A DNA stretch of 64,000 nt from Reticulitermes speratus. Taxonomy: Eukaryota > Arthropoda > Insecta > Blattodea > Rhinotermitidae. Below, in pieces: positions 1 to 12,537 of the stretch. The notes beneath the pieces are model-generated. The model saw only the letters and a list, made by a program, of their open reading frames with translations, made no database searches and was not told the origin of the DNA. How positions within the stretch are numbered: the stretch's first letter is position 1; each line of letters starts with the position of its first letter. The position numbers and the translations under genes were made by a program. Location: positions 16,875,711 to 16,939,710 of the forward strand of contig JAJKFL010000012.1 of the NCBI GenBank assembly GCA_021186555.1, given 5' to 3'.

Positions 1-107
1 TTCCGGGAATAAAGCATATAGACGGACAGCAGACAAACACGATGTCCATATTATCAGTTCATTATACGCAGTCATTTCATTTTAAAAAAACCAAAACAAT
101 ACACTAT

Positions 108-262
108 TTCAGGACGCGTAAGCGCAGGCGCAGTGACTCATAAAATGTCGCCACGTATTGCGAACTAGCGCTGCAGGCGAGTGTCAGGGTCCGCTGCCAA
201 AACTCACGTGGCGTGCGAGCGAGCCCGTGGCCAAGTTTCGCTCGTTCACCCGGATGACGCTT
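108..262. promoter_or_regulatory. CpG-rich block at left edge, candidate promoter or exon
   Basis: About 19 CpG occur in 155 bases, including GCGCAGGCGCAG, which resembles an NRF1-type site. On the minus strand a possible exon (about 200-302) has acceptor AACCTTCAG| and donor |GTGAGT, with one open frame (phase 0 entry). No family was recognised, and entry phase 0 does not follow the last PDZ-GEF exon, which ends in phase 2. Confidence 0.2.
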
Positions 263-657
263 TGTCTGGCTTAATATCAGAGTTGATAGACCCGCCTGAA
301 GGTTGCGGGAAATATTGGCACGCGTTTTGGGAAGGACAATAATAACACAACACCTTACAATCCTGGAGACATTGGGGAGGTCTGCTGCTATTCATGTACT
401 TATGATTCATGGCTACAGGAACACCCAAACTACGGCGCGAGATATCTGGAGGCTCACAAGAACAGCCGAATATAATAAGGCAAATGTCACTGTTCATATG
501 GAATTATCAAGAGCTTACAACCCGCCAAGCTGGCTAGATGACTGCCTAATTAACTACATCTTTCTTGGAATGTTGACAGACGTTCGAAAGTTATAAACCG
601 TGTTCAGAAAAACCTACAACTGGATACTTATCATAAGCTAACTGCGTCCAGGACAGT

Positions 658-733
658 CCTCCATTTTAACATTACCCTGCCACCTACGCTTACGATTATA
701 AACTAGTCTCCTACCCCGAGGTTTATCGGCCAT
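658..733 (-). mobile_element. LINE-A fragment
   Basis: A short piece of the [10 protein letters not shown]-like segment of the LINE-A tail; minus-strand reading includes RGRRLVYNRKRRWQGN. No tail or 5' part remains. Confidence 0.5.
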
Positions 734-1012
734 AATGAAGTACACATTTCTGACGTAACTCAATGGAACAGGACCGCACCTCAACAAATTACAGTGAACG
801 TCGGTGTTTTTAATTGATATTAGTGAATTTTCAGATTGCACTGACGAGCAGAAATTATGAATATCTACAACGCGCCTTTATTCATTATCGTCACATCTGA
901 TGAGTACTAATGAGTACGCAATATTGTTACGATAAGCGAGCCGACAGGAAATAAAAAAGATACTTGTCCAACACAGTAATGACCCTACACTTATTAGATC
1001 AACTGATTTTCT

Positions 1013-1372
1013 TAACTCCGAGAATCAGAGTCCATCTTGAGAAGCTACTAGTTTCTCAACTAGTCAAGAAATTCCCCGTATTTCTGGGACTCGATGGTTC
1101 ATTACCGGCCCGGTAATACCGGGTTCACAACAGCCAGCCACTGACCTGTATCCCAAGCTACATTAATCCAGTCACACCGTCCCATCCCTTTAAGATCGAT
1201 TTTAATATTACCCTCCCATCTACGCTTAGGCCATCGAACTGGTTTTCTTTTTTGGATTTCCCCGCGAATCCCCCTCTCATGCGCGCCACATGTCCCGACC
1301 ATCTCACCCCCAGATTAGATCACCCTAATAATATTTGGCAAAGAGTACACACAACTCCTCAGTACGCAGTTA
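1013..1372 (-). mobile_element. LINE-A 3' end, degenerate
   Basis: It begins at the family's 3' terminus (aactccgagaatcagagtcc, cf. ctccatggagcagagtcc) and runs through the region encoding RWPKRRWEGNIKIDLKGMG to the GHVAR-like part. Frames are broken. Confidence 0.75.
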
Positions 1373-2034
1373 TTTTCCAACCGCCTGTCATTTCATCTCT
1401 CGTCGATCCAACTAGCTTCCCCAGTACCCCGTTCTCAGTACGCCGCGTCTGTGTTCCCTTAATGTCAGAAGGCATTAACCCAAGCCCCATATGTCTGTCC
1501 CCTTTGCGATTTGTGATTCATCGGTATAATCAAACAACCGATCGGACCAGAGTTCAGTCATACTGCGACGATAAAAATCGTGAGTCGATCAGACAGGAAA
1601 GTTGCCACAGACGTGCGTCAGTGAATAAGCTGCCAATGTATGCATATTCACACGGTTCACTGTTTCATTACAATATTGCCAAACGTAACAGACGGGAGTC
1701 TATTGATTTACAGCCAAATGACGGCGTAGGAACATCTACAGGTAGTGAGGAAATAACACTTAAAAGTGTAAGAAGCCAAAATCGACAAACTACTAACAAT
1801 AATCAAAGGAAATAAGACGAGAAAATTACGAAAGAGACACGGAAGGCACAAACAAAGAGAATGTAATGGGACAATTGGGTTCACAGTTCCCAAAATATAG
1901 GCAACACAAACAACAAATTTTATCATTTTAAAGCCCAGCAGTACCTACGTACTGCCTGCTGCTACATTAAGACAGTACACTTAGTCCACCCAATGCATAT
2001 ATAAGCTTCGTGTAATTATCACAACAAATAGGTC

Positions 2035-2281
2035 ATCCCATGTGAGATTCGTGGTGGGCAAAGTGGCACTGAGACAGGTTTTTCTCCGAGTACACTTCGG
2101 TTTTCCCCTGTCAGTATCACTCCACCAGTGCTCCATACTCATCTTCATCTACATGTTGCTGTTACCAGAAGGACAAACGGGCAAACCTGCCAGCCTTGCA
2201 CAAATGCAATGCTCTTTCAAAAGTCGGAGAGCATTGGACAGAAAAATGCTTCCCTTTTATTTTCAGCCTTCAAAGGGTTAA
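2035..2281 (+). mobile_element. SINE-4 copy, head missing
   Basis: SINE-4 is the family with core cagtccatgtgggattt, gtggacaaagtggcactg and acaggtttttctcc. This copy lacks the tRNA-like head and ends in the shared cttcaaagggttaa terminus. Confidence 0.65.
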
Positions 2282-3289
2282 GGTAGCTACGAAAATAATT
2301 ATTTAACCCCTTAACACATAATGGTAACTACATGTACTACCACGTTGAACATTACAAAACTGCACTTTTGCACACATGATTTGTATATTCTCACAACAAC
2401 AACACTAATCTACTGACCTTTGTAATAGTGAGTGTTTACTGTGAGGTACGAACTGAATTTCTGAGTACTTCTAAGCATTAGACTAATTTCATGCACCACC
2501 AATAGGTTGAAATGCGAACTAGGCTCAGTTCGCTTATCAGTGTCCTTCCCTGTACCGCTAAGCACAGTAAACACAATGGCCACAATTTTACTGCCTGTGG
2601 TAGGTCAGGTCTCATGCTGACTGCTACAGTGCATTGAACAAGGATATTTATGACCATGGTTACTGTCTAACGGCCACTTCAACACACAACACAGATGGCA
2701 GCCATGTTCTTCCAGTTTCATTAATACTTTGCATGACGACTCTGGATGTCTGTTATGTCGCTATGCCAGTTCCATACTTTATACGTGTTTGCATTAGCTA
2801 ATACTGAATCTGGAAGTAGACAGTCCTCTAGCAACTATCTGTTTTGCTGTGACATACTCGTCATTTTCGGTGCAGCCATCGACCTGTGCCGATTATTTAA
2901 ACACGTGGATTATAAGAACAGGTCTGTTTGCTCTTTCCGTGACATGGAACAACGCGATCCACAATCAACGTCGGAAATGCGGTAGTTCGCTGTTGTCATT
3001 TTCCATGCAGATAGAAGTAGAAGGAACAGTAACATAGCTACTGTTACACTACGTTTCCAGCATAACGCCAAATCGCGGCAAGACCATGCGGAAACACGAC
3101 AACGATTCGAGGGAAACTGTATACACAGGTGGGAGAAGACGGAAACTGGTTACTGCGTAGCGGCAATCTTATCTGGTAACAACTAGAGTTTTTTTTTGGA
3201 GTGCCCCGCAGCAGATGGGACGCACCGCAGCCTTAAGGCTTATTGTGAAACCCTATGAGGAAGATGATCAGTTTTTTTCGTTTTTTTCC
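2282..3289. other. Unassigned AT-rich sequence
   Basis: I see no conserved gene, splice-site pair or known repeat here. Scattered short frames look like chance. Confidence 0.4.
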
Positions 3290-3430
3290 GTGTATGGAGC
3301 ACCGGTGGAATGAAATTGACAGGGGAAAACCGAAGTACTCGGGGAAAAATCTGTCCTAGTGCCACTTTGTCCACCACAAATCCCACATGGACTGACCCGA
3401 ACAACTGGAGTTAGTATCAGCTCTTCTAGT
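3290..3430 (-). mobile_element. SINE-4 partial copy
   Basis: Contains the conserved core (tgccactttgtccacc, aaatcccacatggactga) in reverse orientation to the 2035 copy. The head after 3400 is eroded. Confidence 0.6.
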
Positions 3431-3711
3431 AACACCTGTAGAGTAGTTTCACGTACCACACACAGGGTAGTCCGAAGGGGTTGGTTTATAGTGGTAATGA
3501 GGCTGTTTCGCATTCCAGATATATCCGGTTAAAATTTATACATCGCCGATTACCCTAACTGTAATGATTTCCGAAAATCAATAACAATTTCCGCCATTTA
3601 CTGCTGCCCAAATCACAGCAAGTCCTAACACCGTCATATTAGTGCAATTCCCAGTACGAAATTAACACTGCCAACACAGTGTGGTCTCAATTGTGAGATC
3701 GCGCAAAATGT

Positions 3712-3820
3712 CACGTTGTATTCACCGTGCATCTTGTTAACTAGTTAAAAGTTTTAATAGGGGTGATCGACTTGCTTACAAGAATACAGTGCACATGTTG
3801 GTCGATTAAAACTTTTAACT
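3712..3820. repeat. Single 35-bp minisatellite unit beside an inverted repeat
   Basis: Bases 3712-3740 match, in reverse complement, one unit of the 35-bp array at 13262 (ttcaccgtgcatcttg). Next to it, agttaaaagttttaat at about 3744 is inverted at 3805-3820. Confidence 0.6.
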
Positions 3821-4369
3821 CGCAAAATGTGTCTTTATGCCTGAGGGTGGTACACAGGACCGAAACATGTAGCATTCACTGACGAAGGTAATAAAAATTT
3901 GTTGTGTTCAATGGTAATTCATATGTCAATATTGATATGTTACACCACAACGTAATGAATTCCACAAAAATATTATAATAATTCGGTCCCCACCCCACAG
4001 AAAACATCGTGTTTTTCAAACACAAATCGGTTAATGCTGGTTTGGGAAAAACTTGCCGTCTATTGTGAGGATCATGCGAAGTACATAAATATAGGCTAAC
4101 AAAATGCAGCGTTTTTTGCTAAACGTTAAACCGGGTGGTATATAGTCCTATAGCCACCAGCATGCTTTAACCTTGAAGTTTCAGGGCACACAATTTTCAA
4201 AACGAACATACAACGCGTTTTGTGTGGTACAAGACAGTTACTACTTCAATCACTTCAAATTATGAATATGGTTTAAATGCTTGTCACAGTACATGAGGAC
4301 TTCTTATCACTTCCACTGATAACAGCAAAACTTCGGCCAAGTGCATGCCCCTGCGTCATCATCAGCTTG

Positions 4370-4632
4370 CCTACTCTTTCTTGCATACATCAATCCGTAT
4401 TTTCTTTCCTGCGTACCTCTTTCCTTCAACGTTTTATCCCTTCCTTTCACTGTTTCACACCTCCTTTTTTCACTTCCGCTTCCTCGCTTCTGTATTTTTT
4501 CCCTTTTCTTATCCTTCCTTTCCTAACGATATCCTCTATTTTTTACTCTTGATTAATTTCGCCTTCTTTGTTTTATTCTTTCCTTGTCCTCTTCTTCGTT
4601 TCGTGCATTTTTTAGATTCTCCTTTCTTCTAT
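4370..4632. repeat. Pyrimidine-rich low-complexity tract
   Basis: About 260 bases of almost pure C/T on the plus strand without a fixed unit. It produces several overlapping artefact ORFs rich in F, L and S. Confidence 0.7.
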
Positions 4633-4717
4633 ACTTATGAATCATGCTGTACTACCTAAATACTGTCATGTTCAAATCACATACACATTTCCTGAATATT
4701 TTTCACACTATAAACCT

Positions 4718-4990
4718 GCTACATGTTTCGGTATTAATATACCATCTTCAGGCGAATGCTTTTTACAAAGTATTTTGGGCACAATACACAAGACAAAAAA
4801 GAAAAATAAAACGACTCTAAACCATAATAATGTATATGTTACACATACCTGCTTGGAGTAATTTTATCGTTTTATATCTTACTATTTCATCGTCGATTTT
4901 AATAAAGACTGAATGCACTGCGACTACAGTAATCTGTAAAAAAAAAAATACACTCGCCTGAAGATGGTATATTAGTACAGAAACATGTAA
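4718..4990. mobile_element. Foldback element with ACATGTTTC arms
   Basis: The left arm 4718-4756 (tacatgtttcgg ... accatcttcaggcga) is inverted at 4955-4990 (tcgcctgaagatggt ... aaacatgta). The arms resemble half-copies near 3855 and 63440. Confidence 0.6.
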
Positions 4991-5344
4991 CGAATTTTTA
5001 ACATGGAATACGAAACGTACTGTTGTGACAAACATATAGTAATATCCTCCTTTCTCGTGTCTCTCTTCCCTTCTTCCCCCCTTCCTTCCCATGCAGTGCA
5101 ACTCAGTCAAGACACCCAGTTTCTTGTAAGGAGCTCGAACCCGGAACCTTCAGTACAGGAACTCACTGAGATATGCTTCATAAAAATTATTTATACACGG
5201 CATACGTGTATAAATAATGCAAGAAGCCTGACAGTTGGAACTGCTACATTTTAAACGGCACTCACGAAATGTTACGAAACGCCCTTAAAACATTCATCAA
5301 TTCAAGATAAAACCAAGTTTAAATCCCCTATACTTAAGAACCAC

Positions 5345-5560
5345 GACACGAAGGTATAACTCCTAGATTTCTTAACCTCGGCATCGGATAAGAGGTCAGC
5401 TGCCAGCCTGACGCCGCGGCCGCTTCATCACCGGGGAAAGAACCTCCGGCGCTCACCGAATAAGAGGCCGGGTGAGCTGCAGATCTGGTACAGGTGCTGT
5501 TGGGAAGAGAAGTCTGTGGCCCCGACAGGAATCTCACACCGATTCCTGTCATCTAACCCT
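5345..5560 (-). mobile_element. SINE-1 copy
   Basis: SINE-1 has a tRNA-like head with B box (g)ATCGAATCC, a body with gtccagaccggccctgggg and taaagcggccgggg, and a TTTACC-type tail. This diverged copy retains the body and part of the head in reverse. Confidence 0.6.
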
Positions 5561-6164
5561 CGTCTCTTTTAAGTATCCTGACAAGAACTAGAAACCACAT
5601 TTGTGACATGGTCCAGATGCTGCTCAGTAGTTCAGTGGATCTTCAGTGTCAAAAGCATGCGTTATTTGCACATGCTGTCTTCAAGTGACGCAGTTCGGCA
5701 CGATGAACAGGGCTAATTAGAGTCAGCTGCTTTGGACAAGAAGATTCTGCTTTATGTGAACGGAATTCGTGAGCACGAAGTTATAGAAGTGTGACAAATT
5801 GCTTACTGTGCACAGAGATTACAGTTACACCAATTGAACTCTGCAGTTCAGCATGGCATGTCTCTTCCATCAGACCCAGAACTTCTGCGCTCAGAACACT
5901 GGTTCACTACTTGTGAAGTCATGGCACGCGATGGACACCTTAGAGGTAAACCCGTCGCTTTGCATATATCAGTACAACAAGGTGAACCACAGTAACGGTT
6001 CTCAGGCAAAAAACCACCGTGTCTGCATTCATTGGGCAGAAATGGCTTTGCCGTACCATCCGAGAATAAAAACTAGCAGCAGTCACGGTCACATTTGCAC
6101 AAAAAACTGTCAGCATGAAATTCCGACAATGTGTTAAAATACGTCAGGCACACATTCTTACTTG

Positions 6165-6168
<4 letters not shown>

Positions 6169-6225
<57 letters not shown>
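6169..6225. repeat. (CT)n microsatellite
   Basis: Fifty-seven bases of uninterrupted CT dinucleotides. Confidence 0.97.
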
Positions 6226-6229
<4 letters not shown>

Positions 6230-6628
6230 CGCAGTTATGGTCGGACAGCGCAGCCTCAACCTCTTAGCCGAAGAAGTAAATGCAAGACGCAAATCAGGCG
6301 TACAAATAATGGTGCTCACACTGAAGTTTCAAGTGATGAATCCTGGTATAGAAGCAGGATCCTTAGGAAATACAACCGCACGACTTAGTAGTACTAACAG
6401 AACCGTATTCCTTCTTTTTTTTTTTAAAGACGACGCATGCGCGAAAACGGTTTCGGAGCCTCCAGTCAAGCGGTGAAACTACCTGCCTTCCCGGCCTGGC
6501 GCAGACGAAGCTCAGAAATGCCCTGTGTATAAGCATAACAATACACTCTTGGAAAACTGTTAGAGCTTTAAATTAAATTATATCGCTCCAGGTTTAGTGG
6601 TTTGGGCGTACTTATAGCCAGACTAAAG

Positions 6629-6768
6629 CAGGGGCGCACAAATCCTTGGCGACAGGTCACCGTGGTGACTAAAATTTGTGGGTCCTCAGTACGGAACTTG
6701 ATGTCACCCACCTGGCGCCTAGAATTTTCAGGTGGCTCCCAGATTTCCGAAACCTTTGTGCATCCCTG
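6629..6768. mobile_element. DT-3 element (CAGGGGTGCACAAA ends)
   Basis: The ends caggggcgcacaaat and tttgtgcatccctg are inverted repeats. The interior has ggtcaccgtggtgac and ggcgcctagaattttcag. Flanking 8-mers gactaaag and gcctgcag match at 5 of 8, consistent with a decayed 8-bp duplication as in hAT-type elements. Confidence 0.65.
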
Positions 6769-7239
6769 GCCTGCAGCTTTTGCCAATGACTGTTTACATG
6801 TTACAAGAACGTTGAATTGTTTCCCTTAATGAAATTTTACTACCGAAGAGGCCATCTGGTTGAGCACGCCATTCAAAACCACAACAGAAACATAAAACTT
6901 ATTTTAGCAAGTCTCTCAACGGTAGTTATAATTACTATTTTCGTCCAGTTATTAAGCTCCCTGCTTTATGTAGGTGACATTTAAAGTAGCAGAGAACAGA
7001 AGAGATAAATTTCATGACGAGAAGTCCGTCTCCCTATGTCCCACTCAATGAAGCTTCAGAGAATATACTGGTCGGGTAAGCATACATGGGGTGACGTGTG
7101 TCAGCCATTGGCGAGGGGAGAGACGGCTGTCCTGGATCAATACTCAGTAACAAAAGCAACACGTGTTTCGAAATACACACCCAATTAGAAGTACACATCA
7201 GAGGTGTATTTTTTTCTATTAGTTTAACATTCTGTGGGG

Positions 7240-7322
7240 AAGAAGAGAAACCGAGGGATTCGGCAGCAGGTTCCTCTGAAACGTCGGTGCACATCTACCA
7301 CACTACAAGGCGTCACGATCCA
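7240..7322. mobile_element. FB-1 half element
   Basis: Contains the inner-to-outer arm order ggcagcaggttcctctgaaacgt, catctaccacactacaa and ggcgtcacgatcc. The opposite arm is absent. Confidence 0.55.
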
Positions 7323-7481
7323 GGAGACGGCGATCTGCATGATCAACGTCACGAGAGCATCATAGCTCACTTAATTCTACTTTTCATCTTCAGTTCCTAC
7401 ATTCTCTTCTATTTTACCTTCTTTTTATTTATTACCCTCACCCTCCTGTTATAACGTGTACTTTCCCTAACCGTAGCCCTC

Positions 7482-7535
7482 TTTTTCTTCTTCTTCTTCT
7501 TCTTCTTCTTCTTCTTCTTCCTCCTCCTCCTCCTC
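7482..7535. repeat. (CTT)n / (CCT)n microsatellite
   Basis: A run of CTT repeats passes into CCT repeats, inside a wider pyrimidine-rich stretch (7370-7600). Confidence 0.95.
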
Positions 7536-7984
7536 TTTTCCAGGGCAGGAAAATTCTGCTTCTGTCCATCGTTTACTTATTCCGTCTTTCTATTATCTTT
7601 CTTCACAACTTGTACTTAGCACTATTCTCTACTAGTCACAACTACTGTGAGGCATGCCACAATTTTTGGGATTTAGTTAAAAGACTGGATGTATAAAGAG
7701 ACAACAAGACGTATAAATGTAACACTGAGGCGCGTTCTAAGTGTGCGTCAGTGGCCTTAGTTATCCAGCATGCAATCCGCATGCTCAGTATTATATTGTC
7801 ATCTGTGGCCTCTCTGGCTCTACCATATTTTTTCCCATTATCTCACAAACGGCACGATATTCGGGAAAAAGTTATTGAACATAAAATGTATGTTTTGATT
7901 TTCTCTACAACATGTCTCCAACATTTCTCATTCTATGAAAAAATCAGCGAGATATCATAAATGTGCATACGTCTTCATGTAAAG

Positions 7985-8180
7985 TACACGCTATTATTGT
8001 CAGATTTTAATGAAACTTGAATTTTCTCGAAAGATTTTTTGAAAAATACTCAACTACCAAATTTCATGAAAATCCGTCCAGTGGGAGCCGAGCTGTTCCA
8101 TGTGGACGGACAGACAGACAGACATAACGAAGCTAATAGTCGCTTTTCGCAATTTAGCGAACGCGCTTAAAATGCTTCAT
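7985..8180 (+). mobile_element. Short repeat with GGACGGACAGACAGACA core
   Basis: Contains accaaatttcatgaaaatcc, gtccagtggg and the GACA-rich core, then gtcgcttttcgcaatttagc. Related pieces occur at 31640, 39365 (reverse) and 51455. Class is unknown. Confidence 0.5.
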
Positions 8181-8929
8181 AAATCTGGTCCAGACGCAGT
8201 CTTCAAAGTCAGAAATGTGACAGACAGCGAATGTTCCCTGTCCTGCAACGCCAGGCAACAGTTTATCTCTATACAAAAAAAGTGGTACAATTTTCTTTAG
8301 ATAATTATTTTTGTAGCACTGAATACAGCTCGTTTTCAAAATAATACTGAAACATTCCTTTAGTTACAAACACAGAACGCATTCTTAAATCCTCCGACTA
8401 TTCCTTGTGCTTATTTACATGAAATCAGGTGGTGACTGTAAAATGCTGTCTTCCAAGGTATAAATCACACGTGTGGTGGCTCCAAACAATCCTTTTGAAG
8501 CGGTCCCGACACATTTCTTCTGAAAGATCCCGCTCCTGTAATTTAATAATATTCTTCCAAGAAACCAAATTCCAGAATTCTGCCCCAAGACATTATGTAA
8601 CACAGTGACTTAAACTGGCACTGTCGTGGTTCTAAATCTAACCACAAGGTGGCCGATACAACAACGTATTGTTGTAACAAAACACACGTGCAGCGCACAA
8701 CAGATACCTTGTTTCTTTGGAAGGCCTCAAACGGGTAAATCATGGTATCACGCTTGTAGAAAAGGATCATTTGTTCTATTAATACTTTGCAGCAAGCTGT
8801 AAGATTCAGACGTGAACTGAGGTTTAACGTACTGCTTTAATTCGTGTGAAAAAGAGACTGTCGTGTGTTAACAGCTAGGATACGTCCCATAAAATCCCTA
8901 TACTAATTTGAGGAAGCAACTAGTAAAGG

Positions 8930-9375
8930 GCTTCATTTGGAGCATGGCTTTGTGTGGTGCTGAAACTTGGGCACTTCGGAAAGTAGATCAGAAATACCTG
9001 GAAAGTTTTGAAATGTGGTGCTGGAGAAAAATGGTGAAGATCAGTTGGACCGATCGTGTGAGATAGTAAGAAGTATTACACAGAGTGAAGGAGGAGAGGA
9101 ATATCGTACATACAATAAAAAGGAGAAAGGCTAAGTGGATTGGTCACATCCTTCGTAGGAACTGCCTTCTAAAACACGTGATTGAAGGAACGATATAGGG
9201 AAGGATGGAAGTGACGGGAAGACGAGAAAGAAGACGCAAGAAGCTGCTAGATGCCCTTAAGGAAAAGAAAGGATAGGCCTACTGTAAATTGAAAGAGGAA
9301 GCACTAGATCGCACCCTGTGGAGAACTTGCTTTGGAAGAGGCTGTGGACCTGTCGTAAGACAGACTACAGAATTA
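8930..9375 (+). mobile_element. LINE-B 3' end of a non-LTR retrotransposon
   Basis: Plus-strand translation with stops gives CGAETWALRKVDQKYLESF, MWCWRKMVKISWTD, RRKAKWIGHILRRNCLLKHV, GRRERRRKKLLDALKEK and LDRTLWRTCFGRG. This is the region downstream of the reverse-transcriptase domain. Premature stops and a 5' truncation make it a pseudogene remnant. Confidence 0.85.
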
Positions 9376-10489
9376 ATAAATATGGCCAAACCACAAGCCC
9401 ATTTCCACAAACGAAGATGTGACAACCAAGTCATGGCGGTCGACACATCTCCATTATTTCCGAAACAAAAGATAATTGTAATGATACTAAGAAAATGGAA
9501 CGGGGGAGATGCGTACATCTGCCAAATGACAATGAAGGATTTATCGCAGATCTAACACTTCTAATATCAGAATCAAGGATCTTAAATGTTCTGAACCACA
9601 ACAGCACTTCCTGCCACAAATAACCGGTGGCCACAGGGCAACGAAGGAGGTAGCTGTTAGTGGAGGAAGTCAACGGACAGATTGCAAGATTACTGCACGA
9701 TCTATGCAAGTACACAGTAGACTGATATGAAGAAGAGCGGCAGCTTATTCTAGCAACTATGGACTGGTACTGGTAAAACAACACAAAACCTTGTTGTGGC
9801 ACACGAGTACATGATAATGACAGCATGCTTCGTGTTTAGGCTACAGATGTCGAAGTCCACAAACAAATATGAAAACAAAGCAAACACACGTGTTGAAACG
9901 TGGCCTGAATATCTGTGAAATTATTCACAGCAAAGTCTGCAGTGTCCAGCTGCAAGAAAACTGCAATTTGAAGGGGCTTCAAACACAAACTAATGCTACT
10001 ACTTTTGCACAAAAAGCAAAGGAAACAAAAGAACAAAGAAAACTAACAATGTACGGAGCCTACACGTAAGTAACGGTATAGGTTATAGCTTGAACATTAA
10101 AATCCTGTCACTCTATCAGCGTGTAGAATGTAATGTTTATAGTCACGGACACCTACGCCAGGTGGCAATGACTGCCAAAAACAGTTTGTCGTTATGAAGG
10201 AGTCGAAATGTTAGTACAATAAGTCGGTATTACAGCCTCAACCTTTACTTCAAGTAGCAATACCGGTAAATCTCTTAAGCTGTCTTCCAAGAACATCACC
10301 AAGTACCCATATTTCAGGTCCTTTGATATCTAGGTAAATTCCACTTTACCCATTATTATTACGCACCTTACTCTGTGAAAACAGGATTTACCTGTGCGAG
10401 ATTTCAAGATTTCGCCTAGGTGTAGTTGAGGCCTTCGCTCAGATTCAATACTGATAAGAATAAATGTGATTATGCTTAAATAAATATGG
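9376..10489. other. Unassigned sequence
   Basis: No gene, splice-supported exon or repeat family recognised. The short frames show no family features. Confidence 0.35.
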
Positions 10490-10665
10490 CGACAAAAAGA
10501 TGACGGAGCGGTCCGCTTTGCGCTCCGGCCGCTTGTACCGGTGTCCACTGGACAAGAAGCTGGGTGGTCCCAACGCCGGTTGGACGTTGTGGAGAAGAGA
10601 AAAATCCTTGCTCCTCTCAGGAATTGAATCCCGACCGTCCAGCCTAAAACCAGTCACTATATTGA
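10490..10665 (-). mobile_element. SINE-1 copy, tail missing
   Basis: Retains the head (ggaattgaatcccgaccgtcc, B-box-like in reverse) and the ggccgctt body segment. Confidence 0.65.
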
Positions 10666-11179
10666 TTTATCTCGGGATCTTGTTGAAAAGTTTGGGAAAT
10701 TTTGGGTTGCATAAATGGGAATAAGTTAATCAGTTGAATAATTATCAAACGTGACAGGAAGTATCTGTACAGAGGGGTTATCAATGAATTCACGAGGGAG
10801 TGAGCCAACTTAGAACTTGAACTTAGAACCATGCTCGAAAGATGGCCTTCGAACGACCGCTATGATGACCTTGTTGATCATGCTACTCTGTAACACAGTC
10901 AGAGGAATTTATATTAATTTAACACCGCATAATGCCAGGTGGGGCAAATTAACAATACTGTGTATTCAGATCTCCTATTACGGTTTACATTCTACTCAAT
11001 CCTAGTTTCATACCAAAACCAAGAGCTCATGGAAGGGTGGGAACACTACAAAACAGTATGGTTAGCTGTATGCCGGGGTCCATGTTTTCCGGAGTGATTA
11101 ATATCTAGGTATGTCGTTCATAAGGCATCCATAGCAGTCCAACTAGCATCCACGTCGAACAAAACCTACACCGTACTTG

Positions 11180-11209
11180 CATCATCATCATCATCATCAT
11201 CATCATCAG
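11180..11209. repeat. (CAT)n microsatellite
   Basis: About nine CAT units; the apparent His-rich frame over it is an artefact. Confidence 0.95.
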
Positions 11210-11576
11210 CCCCTGTTTATTGTCACTTGTAAAAAATCTCCGTCTGCTAGATGTCTTTTGGCTGCTGACCATGTGTGCAAAGATGTCGATATCTTTAGGA
11301 AACCCATTACTTCATTAAAACAGATTCTGCGCCAATCTGTCACGTTTTTGATCAACGTATCTACGTTATTCAGTATATAGGGTTTTTGTCCCAGTACCTC
11401 GTTTATATTGCTTTTTTTTCTCTGCTGCCATATTGTTTTTGTTTTGTCTGTTTAGTCTTTTCGTTTTTGTGTATTGGTACTGTTTTGTGTTGCATTTGTG
11501 TTTTTACGTTGGCTTTATAATTGGCCCTTGTACTGTTAAGCCTGCACGTAAATAAATACCCAATGAACTAAACTGA

Positions 11577-11611
11577 ATCATCATCATCATCATCATCATC
11601 GTCATCATCAT
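11577..11611. repeat. (CAT)n microsatellite
   Basis: A second CAT run with one G interruption, 370 bases from the first. Confidence 0.95.
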
Positions 11612-11737
11612 ATTAAAACGAAAGGCAAATTTATCTACGACGATGTTGGAAAAGTCATACATAAATGTTTCAACGCAACTTAAAAGTTCCTCATTCGTTG
11701 ATGAGCCTAGATTATGATGACGACGATGACGGTAACT

Positions 11738-12170
11738 CCACGCATTCTTAACCTTGGCATTAGATGGAGATGGTCAATTTTACGCTCTTCAGCAAACAGC
11801 CTCCATTGGATAAGAGGCTGGGTTGGCAACATGCCGGTATGGGTGATGTGCAGAAATGAAAATCGGGTGATTCAGGTCTTTTGGGATAGGACGCTATGTC
11901 GGGTGAGTGGCTGCCGACGTTTCGAGAAAAGTCAGGTCACAGTCGCGACTGGGACCTCTTGACCCTCGAAGACGACGGAACTATGCTCCTTCGAAACGTC
12001 GTCATTCACCCAACCACAAGCGTCATATCCCAGAAGACTTGACTCTTCAACCACACCGCTGTGAGAACCACAAATTCGCAAGAAAAAATCTCTTACCGCT
12101 GTTGGAAATAGAACTCCGTTCCTCGGTCTTCCAGCCAGTAGCCTAATCACTATACCAACTGAGTTACCCC
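11738..12170 (-). mobile_element. SINE-1 copy split by an FB-1 insertion
   Basis: The tail and body lie at 11738-11870 and the tRNA-like head at about 12078-12170 (gcctaatcactatacc). Aligned to an intact copy, the missing junction falls exactly where FB-1 (11872-12075) sits. Confidence 0.65.
11872..12075. mobile_element. FB-1 foldback element, complete
   Basis: FB-1 has long terminal inverted repeats. Here gtcttttgggataggacgct ... cgacgtttcg is inverted as cgaaacgtcg ... agcgtcatatcccagaagac, arms of about 47 bp. The centre is GACC/GTC-rich. Outermost bases continue into the caccgctgtgagaacc motif seen in other copies. Confidence 0.75.
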
Positions 12171-12513
12171 GGTTCGTACAGGCTTTCACAACACTGGACA
12201 AACTCAGTTCCTTACTAAAAAGGACTGGCAAGTTGTTAATTTGAACAACCAATGTGAAAAAAACACCTCGTAATATTTCTCGCACTTGCTTCATAAAATT
12301 AATGCCACTTACTCGATAGCAGACCGGTTTATAGAGACAATTAAAGCCCATGGTTTGCATTGCTTCATCTTGAAGGAAAAAACCAAACTAGCAACCGACG
12401 ACTTCAAATTCCAGACAGGCCAAAGGGGAAAATCTACATATATATGAGTAGAAACTGTCTCTTCTGTAAAAGCGGATTAGAGCAGGCAGCGTATTGTCAC
12501 ACCCTACTGCCAC

Positions 12514-12537
12514 GGGGGGGGGGGGGGGGGGGGGGGG
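12514..12537. repeat. Poly(G) tract, 24 bases
   Basis: The longest of at least ten G/C homopolymer runs in the window. Confidence 0.95.

Noticed and set aside
1252-1815. 187-codon plus-strand ORF
   Set aside because: Its first part is the antisense of a LINE-A fragment and the remainder has no recognisable domain.
4277-4659. Overlapping Phe/Leu/Ser-rich ORFs
   Set aside because: They are produced by the pyrimidine-rich tract and have no family features.
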